Numbered from the stretch's first letter, positions 34,874 through 45,040 are shown. The stretch is DNA of 64,000 bases from UKL13-2 sp031431435 (GCA_031431435.1 JANPDI010000263.1:1-64000), one strand, 5' to 3'. Made by a program: numbers and translations. The notes: a model not told the origin generated them from the letters alone.

Positions 34874-37800
34874 TCAGCCCATATTCGGCGCCAACCACCG
34901 CTCCGCCATCGGGATACGCCAGCCTTTGCGTCCGGCGTAATCCTCGACCTGGTCGTGATCGATCTTGCCGATCGCAAAATACTGCGACTGTGGATGGGAA
35001 TAATAGAAGCCCGAGACGGCCGCCGTCGGCCACATGGCGTAAGAATCGGTCAGTGTGATGCCCGCACGCTTGGTGGCATCCAGCAGTAAAAACAGCGGCG
35101 CCTTTTCGGAATGCTCCGGGCACGCAGGGTAGCCAGGCGCGGGGCGGATACCGACATAACGTTCCGCAATCAACTCGTCCACTGCCAGTGACTCCGTCTT
35201 GGCGTAACCCCAATCATCGCGCCGCACCCGCTGATGCAAGTATTCGGCAAACGCCTCCGCCAGGCGGTCTGCCAACGCCTTGAGCATGATGGCACTGTAA
35301 TCATCGTTGGCCGCTTCAAATGCCTTGGCGCGTTCATCACAACCGACGCCGGTGGTGACGGCAAACCCACCCAGGTAATCGGGAATGCCGGTCGGCGCAA
35401 TAAAATCCGCCAGACATTGATTCGGATTGCCGGCCGGTTTTTCATTTTGTTGGCGCAGGTGATGAAATGTCTGCAACAGCGTTGTGCGCGATTCGTCGGC
35501 ATAGACCTCAATTGAATCTGCGCACGATGCTGTGGCATTTGCCGGCCAGAAGCCGAACACGGCATTGGCTTGCAACCATTTGCCCTTGATTATTTTGTCG
35601 AGCATTTTTTGTGCGTTGGCAAACACGTCTTTGGCCGTCTCGCCGACCACAGAGTCTTCCAATATTTGTGGATACTTTCCCCACAGGTCCCAAGTTTGGA
35701 AAAACGGACTCCAATCGATATACGGCACCAATTGTTCGATCGGGAAGTTTTTGAGCTCCTTGACGCCGAGCCATGCCGGCTTCGGCGGCGTATAGCCGGC
35801 CCAATCAAGTTTGGTCGCATTGTTGCGGGCGGCCGCAAGTGTCACCAACTTCACGCCTCTTTTATTGGCGTGTTGTTCGCGGACCTTGACATAGTCGTCG
35901 CGAACATCATTCACATATTTGTCGCGCAAATCATCCGATAACAAATTGCTGCACACACCAACGGCACGTGATGCGTCTGGCACCCACACCACCGGCCCCT
36001 TATAGTGCGGCTCGATTTTCACCGCGGTATGTGTACGCGAGGTGGTCGCACCACCGATCAACAGCGGAATGGTAAAGCCGAGCCGCTGCATCTCTTTGGC
36101 GAAATGCGCCATCTCTTCCAATGACGGCGTAATCAAACCGGAAAGGCCTATGATGTCCGCCTTATGCTCAATCGCTGCAGCCAGAATTTTCTCGGCGGGC
36201 ACCATCACACCGAGATCAACCACATCATAGTTGTTACATTGCATCACCACGCCGACAATATTCTTGCCGATGTCGTGCACATCGCCTTTGACGGTGGCCA
36301 TGACAATTTTGCCTTTGGCCTTGGCATCCGCCGCGCCGGACAGACGTTTTTCTTCTTCAATAAACGGAATAAGATGCGCCACCGCCTGCTTCATGACCCG
36401 CGCGGACTTCACCACCTGCGGCAGGAACATTTTGCCGGCACCAAACAAATCGCCCACCACTCCCATGCCATCCATCAACGGCCCTTCAATCACGTTGATG
36501 GGTCGCCCACCGGCGGCCTTGATCTTCACCCGGCACTCTTCGGTGTCCTCCACAATATATTGGGTGTTGCCACGCACCAGTGCGTGGCTCAAGCGTGCCT
36601 CGACGGTTTCTTCGCGCCAGGCGAGGTCTTCAATCTGATCTTTTTTCTGGCCCTTGTATTGCTCGGCAAACGACACCAGCCGGTCGGTCGCATCCGCGCG
36701 CCGGTTGAACAATACATCTTCAACACGTTCCAGCAGATCCTTGGGAATCTCGTCGTACACACCGAGCTGCCCGGCATTAACAATACCCATGGTCATCCCG
36801 GCGCGGCCGGCGTGATACAAAAACGCGGTGTGAATGGCTTCACGCACCGGTTCATTGCCACGGAATGAAAATGACACGTTGGAAACACCACCACTGACCT
36901 TGGCGTACGGCAAATGTTTGCGGATCCATTCGGTTGCGCGGATAAAATCCACGCCGTAGGTCGCATGCTCTTCGATGCCGGTGGCGACGGCAAAGATATT
37001 CGGGTCAAAAATAATATCTTCCGGCGGGAAACCCACTTCCTCAGTGAGAATTTTGTACGAGCGCGCACAAATTTCGGTCTTGCGTTCAAACGTATCGGCC
37101 TGGCCCTTTTCGTCAAATGCCATGACAATCACGGCGGCACCATAACGGCGGCACAGTTTGGCGGCCTCGATAAATTGCGGGATGCCCTCTTTCATCGAAA
37201 TAGAGTTGACGATGGCCTTGCCCTGCACACACTTCAGGCCGGCCTCAATCACGCTCCATTTGGACGAATCGATCATGATCGGCACACGCGAAATATCCGG
37301 CTCACTCGCCACCAGATTCAGAAATTTTGTCATCGCCGCCTGTGAATCCAACATGGCTTCATCCATGTTGATGTCAATTACCTGCGCACCGCTTTCGACT
37401 TGTTGCCGTGCCACCGTCAGCGCGGCGTTGAAGTCGTCGTTGAGGATCAGTTTGGCAAATGCCCGCGACCCGGTGACGTTGGTGCGTTCACCAACGTTGA
37501 CAAATAACGAGTCATCACCAATGTTGACCGGCTCCAACCCGGACAAACGCAGACGTTTTTCAATCACCGGGATCTGACGTGGTGCAAACGGCTGGACGAT
37601 GTCAGCAATCGCCTTGATATGTTGTGGCGTGGTGCCGCAACAACCACCGGTGATATTAAGCCAACCCGCCTCCGCCCAATCCCGGATAAACGCCGCCGTT
37701 TCGGCGGGCAACTCGTCGTATTCAGCCATTGCGTTGGGCAGGCCCGCATTCGGATGTGCGGAGACGCGACAATCCGCAATTCGCGCCAGTTCTTCGACGT

Positions 37801-38602
37801 GTGGCCGCAATTCCCTTGCGCCGAGTGCGCAGTTAAAACCAATTGAAATCGGGTTGGCGTGGCGTACCGAATTGTAAAACGCTTCAACCACCTGGCCCGA
37901 CAGCGTTCGACCCGAGGCATCCGTGATGGTGCCGGAAATCATGATCGGCAACCTGAACTCGCCGTCGATTCCGAGCGCCTCAAACTCCTCCTCCACCGCA
38001 AAAATGGCGGCCTTGGCGTTGAGCGTGTCAAAGATGGTTTCGATGAGAATGATATCGGCGCCACCGTGAATCAACCCGCGTGTGGCCTCGCGATACGCAT
38101 CCTTGACCTGATCAAAGTTCACCGCACGAAAGCCCGGGTCATTCACATCTGGTGACAACGACAGTGTGCGATTCATCGGCCCCAGCACGCCGGCAACGAA
38201 GCGTGGTTTGTCGAGTGTCTTGGCAGAAAATTCATCTGCCACCGCACGCGCCAGTTTTGCGCCTTCCAGATTCAACTCGTAGGCGAGCGACGCCATGTGG
38301 TAGTCGGCCATAGAGATGGTCGTCGAGTTGAAGGTATTGGTCTCGAGAATATCCGCGCCGGCATTGAGATACTCAGCGTGGATTTCTCGAATCACGTCCG
38401 GTTTGGTCAACGTCAACAAGTCATTGTTGCCGCGCAGATCCGATTTCCAATCGGCAAAACGGATGCCGCGATACTCCGCCTCGGATAACTTGTAGCGCTG
38501 AATCATGGTGCCCATGGCGCCGTCCAGCACAAGAATGCGCTGCGCGAGCGCATCCATCAGCTGCTGGGTTCTGATCGGGTGATTGGATATGACGTGGTCC
38601 AT
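34874..38602 (-). CDS. metH: Cobalamin-dependent methionine synthase
   Basis: 1242 residues from ATG 38602. The open frame extends 80 codons further but crosses a terminator. All four modules are present: homocysteine/zinc domain (RILVLDGAMGTMIQ start, FNCALG and GGCCGTTPQH zinc cysteines), pterin domain (NVGERTNVTGSRAF), B12 domain with the cobalt-ligand motif DVHDIGKNIVG (near 770), and the SAM activation domain (RPAPGYPACPEH). It makes methionine from homocysteine and methyl-THF. I could not recognise a cobalamin or SAH riboswitch in the leader. Confidence 0.97.
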   Translation of the reverse strand: MDHVISNHPIRTQQLMDALAQRILVLDGAMGTMIQRYKLSEAEYRGIRFADWKSDLRGNNDLLTLTKPDVIREIHAEYLNAGADILETNTFNSTTISMADYHMASLAYELNLEGAKLARAVADEFSAKTLDKPRFVAGVLGPMNRTLSLSPDVNDPGFRAVNFDQVKDAYREATRGLIHGGADIILIETIFDTLNAKAAIFAVEEEFEALGIDGEFRLPIMISGTITDASGRTLSGQVVEAFYNSVRHANPISIGFNCALGARELRPHVEELARIADCRVSAHPNAGLPNAMAEYDELPAETAAFIRDWAEAGWLNITGGCCGTTPQHIKAIADIVQPFAPRQIPVIEKRLRLSGLEPVNIGDDSLFVNVGERTNVTGSRAFAKLILNDDFNAALTVARQQVESGAQVIDINMDEAMLDSQAAMTKFLNLVASEPDISRVPIMIDSSKWSVIEAGLKCVQGKAIVNSISMKEGIPQFIEAAKLCRRYGAAVIVMAFDEKGQADTFERKTEICARSYKILTEEVGFPPEDIIFDPNIFAVATGIEEHATYGVDFIRATEWIRKHLPYAKVSGGVSNVSFSFRGNEPVREAIHTAFLYHAGRAGMTMGIVNAGQLGVYDEIPKDLLERVEDVLFNRRADATDRLVSFAEQYKGQKKDQIEDLAWREETVEARLSHALVRGNTQYIVEDTEECRVKIKAAGGRPINVIEGPLMDGMGVVGDLFGAGKMFLPQVVKSARVMKQAVAHLIPFIEEEKRLSGAADAKAKGKIVMATVKGDVHDIGKNIVGVVMQCNNYDVVDLGVMVPAEKILAAAIEHKADIIGLSGLITPSLEEMAHFAKEMQRLGFTIPLLIGGATTSRTHTAVKIEPHYKGPVVWVPDASRAVGVCSNLLSDDLRDKYVNDVRDDYVKVREQHANKRGVKLVTLAAARNNATKLDWAGYTPPKPAWLGVKELKNFPIEQLVPYIDWSPFFQTWDLWGKYPQILEDSVVGETAKDVFANAQKMLDKIIKGKWLQANAVFGFWPANATASCADSIEVYADESRTTLLQTFHHLRQQNEKPAGNPNQCLADFIAPTGIPDYLGGFAVTTGVGCDERAKAFEAANDDYSAIMLKALADRLAEAFAEYLHQRVRRDDWGYAKTESLAVDELIAERYVGIRPAPGYPACPEHSEKAPLFLLLDATKRAGITLTDSYAMWPTAAVSGFYYSHPQSQYFAIGKIDHDQVEDYAGRKGWRIPMAERWLAPNMG

Positions 38603-38725
38603 TGGTTCGGTTTCGATCTGTATTGATTCTGTTGCAGCAATGGCATTGAATATTGAAGGCGGCGGCGAGATGTCGGAAGCGTCCCGACAAAACCCATTAT
38701 CCAACTCCGCTTCATATTGCGCCCA

Positions 38726-38763
38726 CAAAAAAAACCCATCCACAAGCTGGACAGGTTTTTCAA
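38726..38763 (-). terminator. Terminator between sdaA and metH
   Basis: On the minus strand the hairpin AACCTGTCCA, loop GCTTG, TGGATGGGTT is followed by eight T. It lies about 100 bp past the sdaA stop and about 125 bp before metH, so metH needs its own promoter downstream of it. Attenuation of metH is an alternative reading. Confidence 0.75.
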
Positions 38764-38865
38764 CATCACCGTCTCGCTTTAGCGGTATTTTGGGTTGTTG
38801 GTTCACCACCCGGCGCCCGCAAGCAGAAGCAAATCGGCGCAATCAATATTTTACGCGCTTTGTGT

Positions 38866-40239
38866 CTAACACTCCACCGCGGCCAGTGCCAACCCGCCGA
38901 GCGACGTTTCTTTGTATTTGGTCTGCATATCCGCACCGGTGCGACGCATGGTCTCAATGACTTGATCAAGTGTGACATGGTGGGTGCCGTCGCCGCGCAT
39001 CGCCAGAGATGTCGCTGAAATTGCTTTGATGGCTCCCATCGCATTGCGTTCGATGCACGGAATTTGCACCAGGCCGCCAATCGGGTCGCAGGTCATGCCG
39101 AGGTGGTGTTCGAGCGCGATCTCGGCGGCGTTTTCAATTTGTTCATTGGATGCGCCAAGCACCGAGGCCAAGCCCGCTGCCGCCATTGCGGCGGCCGACC
39201 CGACTTCGCCTTGACAGCCCACTTCCGCACCAGAAATAGACGCATTCATTTTGCACAGCGCACCGATCGCCGAAGCGACCAGCATGAAGTCGCGCAGCTT
39301 CGCTTGGTCCGCATGGCAAAAATCGCGCGCATAACGCATGACCGCCGGCACCACACCCGCCGCACCGTTGGTTGGCGCCGTCACTACCCGGCCACCTGCG
39401 GCGTTTTCTTCGTTGACCGCGATGGCGTACACGCTGACCCAATCCAACACCTGATGCGGCAATACCGCCCGGCCGCGATCCTCAACCAGCAATTTTTGAT
39501 GGATGCCATGGGCGCGCCGCGGTACATTCAAGCCGCCCGGGAGTTGACCTTCGGTAGCCATGCCGCGATCCATACAGTCAAACATGGTTTGGGTGACGCG
39601 ATCAAGAAACTGATTGGTCTCGGCAGCCGGCCTGAGCGCGTCCTCATTGGCGCGTAACAGCGTCGCCAGCGTCAGACGTTCCGTGTTACAGGTCCCAAGC
39701 AAAGCCTTCATCGAGGCAAACGGATACGGCACAACATGTTCATCACCACGCGCGGTGCCAACAAAAATCTCATCTTCATCGACCACAAAACCGCCGCCAA
39801 CGGAATACATCGCCCGCTCGGCGACGATTGCGCCGTCGGCGTACGCACGAAACATCATGCCGTTCGAATGAACCGGCAGCAGATCGCGTAAATTAAAACG
39901 AATATGCGTGAGTGGCGAGAACGTGATCACATGTTTGCCAAGCAGGGAAAGTGATCCTTGTTTGGTTACGCCGGCGATGAAGCTGGTGATGTTTGCGGTA
40001 TCAACGTCATCCGGAATGTCGCCATGCAATCCAAGAATGATTGCGACATCGGTCGCGTGACCCTTGCCGGTGTGCGCGAGCGAACCGAACAATTCGACTT
40101 CGAGTTTTGTGATTCGCACAAAGTCGCCTTCTGGCAGCTCCATCAAAAAACGCCGTGCCGCTCGCATCGGCCCGACCGTGTGTGAACTCGACGGGCCAAT
40201 GCCAATCTTGAAAAGATCAAAACAACCGAGATAACTCAC
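38866..40239 (-). CDS. sdaA: L-serine ammonia-lyase (iron-sulfur type)
   Basis: 457 residues from GTG 40239. Single-chain L-serine dehydratase: N-terminal beta domain with FKIGIGPSSSHTVGPMRAA, then the alpha domain with the [4Fe-4S] cysteines in HHLGMTCDPIGGLVQIPC and near the C-terminus. It converts L-serine to pyruvate and ammonia. The GTG start overlaps the TGA of the upstream M20 gene (GTGA), so both are one transcript. Confidence 0.93.
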   Translation of the reverse strand: MSYLGCFDLFKIGIGPSSSHTVGPMRAARRFLMELPEGDFVRITKLEVELFGSLAHTGKGHATDVAIILGLHGDIPDDVDTANITSFIAGVTKQGSLSLLGKHVITFSPLTHIRFNLRDLLPVHSNGMMFRAYADGAIVAERAMYSVGGGFVVDEDEIFVGTARGDEHVVPYPFASMKALLGTCNTERLTLATLLRANEDALRPAAETNQFLDRVTQTMFDCMDRGMATEGQLPGGLNVPRRAHGIHQKLLVEDRGRAVLPHQVLDWVSVYAIAVNEENAAGGRVVTAPTNGAAGVVPAVMRYARDFCHADQAKLRDFMLVASAIGALCKMNASISGAEVGCQGEVGSAAAMAAAGLASVLGASNEQIENAAEIALEHHLGMTCDPIGGLVQIPCIERNAMGAIKAISATSLAMRGDGTHHVTLDQVIETMRRTGADMQTKYKETSLGGLALAAVEC

Positions 40240-41540
40240 GGCGTCTTGCTGGTATTTGCATCGAGCCAGTCGAGCGCCAACGTTGTCAGCGCCTTCACGC
40301 CGACCTTGAGACCACTTTCATCGACAAAAAAGCGCGGGCTGTGGTTTGGCGGCGCGTATTTACAAACTTGATCGGGCGGTGTGCAGCCGATATTAAAAAA
40401 GAAGCCGGGCACTTGTTGTTGGAAAAATGAAAAGTCCTCGGCGCCGCAGCTCTTCGGACAGATGCCGACATTGGCGTCGCCCGCAGCCCGTTTTAGCGAT
40501 GAGACAGACCAATCGGTCAATGCCACATCGTTCACTGTGACCGGATAGCCGCGGTAAATATGCACATGCGCCTTGGCGCCACCGGCTTCGGCAATCATGG
40601 TGGAGATTTTTTCGACAAATGCGTGAATGTCGGTCCGATGTTGTTCATCAAAGGCACGGATCGTGCCCTCCATCTTTGCCTCATCGGGAATGATATTGGA
40701 ACGATTGCCGGCCTGAAAACTGCCAACCGTGACGACCGACGGCTCTTCGGTCAGATTCATTTTGCGCGAAACAATGGTCTGCAGCCCGAGAACCACCTGT
40801 GAGCCAACCACAATCGGATCAATGCCGCTCCAAGGTTGCGCACCGTGGGTTTGATTGCCGCGAATGAAAATACGAAACTGGTCGGCGCTCGCCATAAACG
40901 GGCCGGGCCGATAACCGATCTTGCCGGCGTGCAATTTTGAGGTAATGTGCAAACCAAAAATCGCATCCACCTTCGGCCCTTCCAAACAGCCCTGCTCGAT
41001 CATCAACTTCGCGCCGCCCTCTTCACCAATCGGCGGCATTTCTTCGGCCGGTTGAAAAATAAATTTAACGGTGCCCGCGATCTCATGGCGCATCGCCGAC
41101 AAAATTTCCGCAACCCCCATCAAAATCGCCACGTGTGTGTCGTGACCGCAGGCATGCATGACCCCGCACTTCGCGCCATTCCATTCCGAGGTGACGGTAC
41201 TCTTAAAGGCGACATCCGTTTCCTCAATCACCGGCAGACCATCCATATCGGCACGCAGGGCAACGCAAGCGCCGGGCTTTGCGCCCCTCAAGACACCAAC
41301 CACACCGGTGTAGGCAACTTGTTCTTTGACATCATCAAAACCGAGCTTGCGTAAATGCGCGGCGACCAGACTGGCGGTCCGAAATTCACGGTTGCCCAAT
41401 TCCGGGTTGGCGTGCAAATCGCGCCGCCAGGCAATCACCTGCTCGTCGAGTCGTTCCGCATGGGTTGCAATCACGGCGTCACGCGGCGTCGCGGCGGTAT
41501 TCGAGATGCCATTTGCAACAATCGGGTCTGGTGCGTTCAT
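40236..41540 (-). CDS. M20 family amidohydrolase (HipO/AbgB-like)
   Basis: 434 residues from ATG 41540. It is a two-domain M20D metallohydrolase: WRRDLHANPELGNREFRT, then the metal ligands in HACGHDTHVAILMG, FIFQPAEEMPPIGEEGG with the catalytic Glu pair, FGLHIT, and the late histidine in PPNHSPRFFVDE. The family cleaves N-acyl amino acids such as hippurate or acetyl-diaminopimelate. The substrate is not deducible. It is coupled to sdaA. Confidence 0.9.
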   Translation of the reverse strand: MNAPDPIVANGISNTAATPRDAVIATHAERLDEQVIAWRRDLHANPELGNREFRTASLVAAHLRKLGFDDVKEQVAYTGVVGVLRGAKPGACVALRADMDGLPVIEETDVAFKSTVTSEWNGAKCGVMHACGHDTHVAILMGVAEILSAMRHEIAGTVKFIFQPAEEMPPIGEEGGAKLMIEQGCLEGPKVDAIFGLHITSKLHAGKIGYRPGPFMASADQFRIFIRGNQTHGAQPWSGIDPIVVGSQVVLGLQTIVSRKMNLTEEPSVVTVGSFQAGNRSNIIPDEAKMEGTIRAFDEQHRTDIHAFVEKISTMIAEAGGAKAHVHIYRGYPVTVNDVALTDWSVSSLKRAAGDANVGICPKSCGAEDFSFFQQQVPGFFFNIGCTPPDQVCKYAPPNHSPRFFVDESGLKVGVKALTTLALDWLDANTSKTP

Positions 41541-41634
41541 TGTTGGCTCGTGATGTTTTCGGATAAACAATTATGACACCCCGCCACGGTGTCGGCTGGG
41601 CGCGGTCGCTATAATCAACGTTCAAGGAGCCGCC

Positions 41635-42027
41635 ATGGATCATCTAGAACCGAAAGACGCGTTTACGTTCCTCGCCAAGGATCCGACCGCCGTATTCGTT
41701 GATTGCCGAAGCGAAATGGAGTTCTTGTTTGTCGGCCATCCAGTCGGTGCACTGTTGATTCCGTGGAACGACGGCCCCGACTGGGACATCAATCCACACT
41801 TTGTCGGGCAGGTTAAAAAAGCCTGCGGGCATTCCACCCATCGACCGGTGGTGCTGGTGTGCCGCTCCGGCAATCGCAGCGTTGATGCCGGTTTGGCGCT
41901 TGAGGCGGCCGGTTTCTCGAAAGTCTATAACGTGCTTGAAGGCTTTGAGGGTGATTTGGACGACCACCACCAGCGCGGCAACCTCGGCGGCTGGCGCAAA
42001 GCCGGACTGCCGTGGGAACAAGTCTAA
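41635..42027 (+). CDS. Rhodanese-like domain protein
   Basis: 130 residues with a good AAGGAG ribosome binding site. A single rhodanese domain: FVDCRSEMEFLFVGHPVGA at the start and the active-site loop VLVCRSGNRSVDAG with the persulfide cysteine (near 81). Such proteins carry sulfane sulfur or act in stress responses. It lies 55 bp before a DUF2834-MFS gene pair. Confidence 0.88.
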   Translation: MDHLEPKDAFTFLAKDPTAVFVDCRSEMEFLFVGHPVGALLIPWNDGPDWDINPHFVGQVKKACGHSTHRPVVLVCRSGNRSVDAGLALEAAGFSKVYNVLEGFEGDLDDHHQRGNLGGWRKAGLPWEQV

Positions 42028-42082
42028 CCGGCATCCCGCACCACGATACCGTGGTTGACATGAAATTGAAGGTGAGCACGCA

Positions 42083-42415
42083 ATGAAAGTCTTTTATCTT
42101 GTCGCCAGCATCGTCGGTGCCATTGCGCCGTATGCCACCTATTTTGGCTATCTCGCCTATGTCCCGGGCACATCCGGTGCGTTGTCGCTCGCCTGGGGCA
42201 GCCCGATTGCGGCAGCCACGTTGGTCGATTTCAGTATTGCGTGTTTGGTGTTCTGGCCGTTTATGTACACAGAATCACGTCGGCTCGGCATCCGGTTTTG
42301 GTGGGCGTTTATCCCGGCGAACCTGGTTATCGGCTTGTCGTTTGCGCTCCCCGCGTTCCTTTACGTGCGCCACATTCGCCAATCGCAATTGACAACACCA
42401 CCGATATCAAAATGA
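42083..42415 (+). CDS. DUF2834 family membrane protein
   Basis: 110 residues with three transmembrane segments. The family block VFWPFMYTESRRLGIRFWW followed by GLSFALPAFLYVR identifies DUF2834, a family of unknown function. Its stop overlaps the start of the MFS gene (ATGA), implying coupled translation and perhaps a joint role. Confidence 0.8.
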   Translation: MKVFYLVASIVGAIAPYATYFGYLAYVPGTSGALSLAWGSPIAAATLVDFSIACLVFWPFMYTESRRLGIRFWWAFIPANLVIGLSFALPAFLYVRHIRQSQLTTPPISK

Positions 42416-43695
42416 CGTCCCCGCCGATCTCGTTGGCGTGGCTCATTTGGGGCCTCGGTGCCAGCTTGTACTTCATTGGTTTTTACCAACGTGTGGCACC
42501 TGCCGTCATCACCGCCGAGCTGTCAGAGGCGTTTACATTAACCGCTGCGGGACTGGGAAACCTTTCCGCATTTTATTTTTACAGCTATGTGGCCATGCAA
42601 ATTCCCACCGGCTTGTTGGCCGACAAATACGGGCCGCGCATTTTATTGGCCTGCGGCGCCGGTGTTGCCGCCCTCGGCACCGCCGTTTTCGCCATGGCAC
42701 CCGACGTGTTTTGGGCCAACACCGGGCGGCTGTTGATCGGCGGTTCGGTCGGGGTGGCATTTGTTTCAATGTTGAAACTCGCCTCGCACTGGATGCCGGC
42801 CCGGCAGTTTGCGCTGGCCTCTGCGGCGGCATTGGCGGTCGGTGTGTTTGGTGCGGTCACGGCGGGTGCACCGTTGCGGCTGTTGGTGGATGCATTCGGC
42901 TGGCGCAGCATCATGTGGGCAAGCGCGGCGGTCACGTTGTTGATCGGGGTTGTGTCCTGGCTGGTGGTGCGTGACGATCCATCCGAGCGCAACTTCAAGT
43001 CATTTTCAAACCATCATGAATCGGCACGGACCCAAAGCGTCTGGACCGGATTGCGCGAAGTATTGGGCTACCGCAACACGATTTTGTTGTTTTTTTTATC
43101 CGGGTCGATGACAGGCCTGGTATTGACCTTTGCCGGACTGTGGGGCGTGCCTTTTCTGACAACACACTATGGCTTCACACAAGCCTATGCCGCCGGCGTC
43201 TGCTCGACCATGATGGTGGCATGGGCGTTTGGGACACTGGTATTCAGCACCCTGTCAGATCGCATCGGCAAACGCCGGCCACTCTATTTCGCCGGCGTCA
43301 TCGCTGCGCTTGGCTTGTGGTTTGTGTTAATCCATACCAAGATTGATTCCGTCGGCGTACTCATCATGCTCATCGCGTTGATCGGGTTTTGTGCCGGCAG
43401 TTTTATCATCAGCTTTGCGTTTGCCAAAGAAAGTGTGCCGGCACGGCTTGCCGGTACCGCATCAGGCGTGGCAAACATGGGCGTCATTTCCGGGCCGATG
43501 ATATTGCAGCCATTGGTTGGTGTGGTGCTCGACAACTCCTGGACCGGCGCGCTGGGTAGCGGTGCCTTTGCCGGCAAACGTGTTTTTGAAATGTCGGCCT
43601 ACAGCGGGGCATTCAACATGATGTTGGTGTGGGGTGCGATCTCAATTGTTTTGTTGTTATTCACGCATGAAACGCATTGCCGTCAACGAGCGTGA
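42412..43695 (+). CDS. MFS transporter
   Basis: 427 residues from ATG 42412. In-frame codons upstream overlap the DUF2834 gene and are rejected. Twelve hydrophobic segments are visible. The first loop reads MQIPTGLLADKYGPRILL, the classic MFS G-x-LaDkyGrr motif, and the central loop has STLSDRIGKRRPLY. The opening SLAWLIWGLGASLYFIGFYQRVAP resembles nitrate/organic-acid type permeases, but the substrate is unknown. Confidence 0.88.
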   Translation: MTSPPISLAWLIWGLGASLYFIGFYQRVAPAVITAELSEAFTLTAAGLGNLSAFYFYSYVAMQIPTGLLADKYGPRILLACGAGVAALGTAVFAMAPDVFWANTGRLLIGGSVGVAFVSMLKLASHWMPARQFALASAAALAVGVFGAVTAGAPLRLLVDAFGWRSIMWASAAVTLLIGVVSWLVVRDDPSERNFKSFSNHHESARTQSVWTGLREVLGYRNTILLFFLSGSMTGLVLTFAGLWGVPFLTTHYGFTQAYAAGVCSTMMVAWAFGTLVFSTLSDRIGKRRPLYFAGVIAALGLWFVLIHTKIDSVGVLIMLIALIGFCAGSFIISFAFAKESVPARLAGTASGVANMGVISGPMILQPLVGVVLDNSWTGALGSGAFAGKRVFEMSAYSGAFNMMLVWGAISIVLLLFTHETHCRQRA

Positions 43696-43708
43696 TATGC
43701 GGGTGACG

Positions 43709-44977
43709 TTAGCGTAAACCCGTTGCGCGCGTCACCATGCGTCGATAGGCAAACCAACAGGCCCACCCGGCGATCATCAGTCCGCTTGTGCCAATCGCCA
43801 GCCACATCGATGAATGTGACAACGCCGGCGAAATGACCCCCGCCACCAACACGTTGACCATGCCCGTGACAAATCCGGACAGCGAGGTCGCCATGCCGCG
43901 GCGTGCCGGGAACAGGTTCATCACCATCAGCGAAATCGACGGGAACGCCAGCGCCGAACCGGTTGCATAAAGTGCGATCGGGACAATCGCCCACGGAACG
44001 GTTGGTTTGAACATCGATAGATAAACGAGGTTCACAATCGCGGCAACAAACATGATCATGTATCCGGCGCGCACCGTTTTTTCGAGTGACCATTTACCCG
44101 CGACGCGTCCTGAAATAAAGGCGCCCGCCATGATGCCGCCAATGCCGGGCGCAAACAACCACGCATATTCGGTTGGTCCCAAACCAAGCTGCTCGGGAAG
44201 ATAGACCGGCGCCGACAGGATGTAGAGAAAAAACCCGTTGAAATTAAAGCCGGCGGCCAGCGACAACAAAATCATCGATGCACTGGAACCGACCTGTCGA
44301 TAGCCTTCAAGCAGCGGCACCGGATGAAACGGGTGACGCTTTTCAACCGGCAATGTCTCATGAAAGACCGTGGCGCTCAGAACAATCAGAAAAAACGTGA
44401 AGACGGCGAGAAACCAAAAGATCGAATGCCAACCAAGCCTGCTATAGAGAAAACCACCGATGACAGGCGCAATCGCCGGGGCGATGCCAAACCATAGCGT
44501 GACCATCGACATGACCCGTTGCGCTTCAACATCGGCGTATAAATCACGCACCATCGCGCGACCAACCACCATACCGGCACCAACAGACAGCCCTTGCAAT
44601 ACCCGCCAGAACAGCAATTGGCCGATGGTGGTCGACAACGCGCAACCGATGGTCGCAACAAAAAACACCACCAATCCACCCATGATGACCGGCTTGCGAC
44701 CGAAGCTGTCTGACAACGCGCCGTGAAACAAAAACATGAACGCAAAGGCGAACAGGTAAACCGAAAACGTTTGCTGCATTTGCAACGTGCTGGCGCCGAG
44801 GTCGGCGGCGATGCTGGGAAACGCCGGGATGTAGGTATCGACGGCAAATGGCCCTAACATGCCGAGCGCGGCCAGCAGCAGTGCCAGTAACCAGCGTGGC
44901 GTGGCGTGATGTTGATGGCGCGGGTGCGATGGGTGAGGCGAATGCGGTGTGTTGCCGGGCTGTTTCAATGAAGTCAA
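43709..44977 (-). CDS. Bcr/CflA family multidrug efflux MFS transporter
   Basis: 422 residues from TTG 44977. A His-rich cytoplasmic N-terminus (HSPHPSHPRHQHH) precedes twelve transmembrane segments. DHA1-type signatures are GMLGPFAVDTYIPAFPSIA in the first helix, GALSDSFGRKPVIMGG, and the antiporter motif GLSVGAGMVVGRAMVRDL. It would export drugs or small metabolites with proton antiport. It is convergent with the other MFS gene, with 13 bp between stops. Confidence 0.88.
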   Translation of the reverse strand: MTSLKQPGNTPHSPHPSHPRHQHHATPRWLLALLLAALGMLGPFAVDTYIPAFPSIAADLGASTLQMQQTFSVYLFAFAFMFLFHGALSDSFGRKPVIMGGLVVFFVATIGCALSTTIGQLLFWRVLQGLSVGAGMVVGRAMVRDLYADVEAQRVMSMVTLWFGIAPAIAPVIGGFLYSRLGWHSIFWFLAVFTFFLIVLSATVFHETLPVEKRHPFHPVPLLEGYRQVGSSASMILLSLAAGFNFNGFFLYILSAPVYLPEQLGLGPTEYAWLFAPGIGGIMAGAFISGRVAGKWSLEKTVRAGYMIMFVAAIVNLVYLSMFKPTVPWAIVPIALYATGSALAFPSISLMVMNLFPARRGMATSLSGFVTGMVNVLVAGVISPALSHSSMWLAIGTSGLMIAGWACWFAYRRMVTRATGLR

Positions 44978-44988
44978 TCTCGTTTATT

Positions 44989-45030
44989 GGCGTGCCGTTT
45001 CAGGCATTTTTGCCTGAAAATGTCCGCCCC
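44989..45030 (-). repeat. Copy of dispersed ~40-bp imperfect palindrome (copy B)
   Basis: On the minus strand it reads GGGGCGGACATTTTCAGGC, AAAAATG, CCTGAAACGGCACGCC. The inner TTTCAGGC/GCCTGAAA stem is perfect. It lies 11 bp after the comM stop and before the Bcr gene, where it could serve as terminator. Confidence 0.7.
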
Positions 45031-45040
45031 CTCTGGGGTT

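Noticed and set aside
38603..38842. 80-codon N-terminal extension of metH
   Set aside because: The frame passes through a strong terminator hairpin and the residues do not resemble MetH; MDHVISNHP at 38602 is the plausible start.
38603..38865. Possible cobalamin or SAH riboswitch upstream of metH
   Set aside because: I could not find the conserved B12-box or SAH-riboswitch core; the only clear element is a terminator that fits sdaA.
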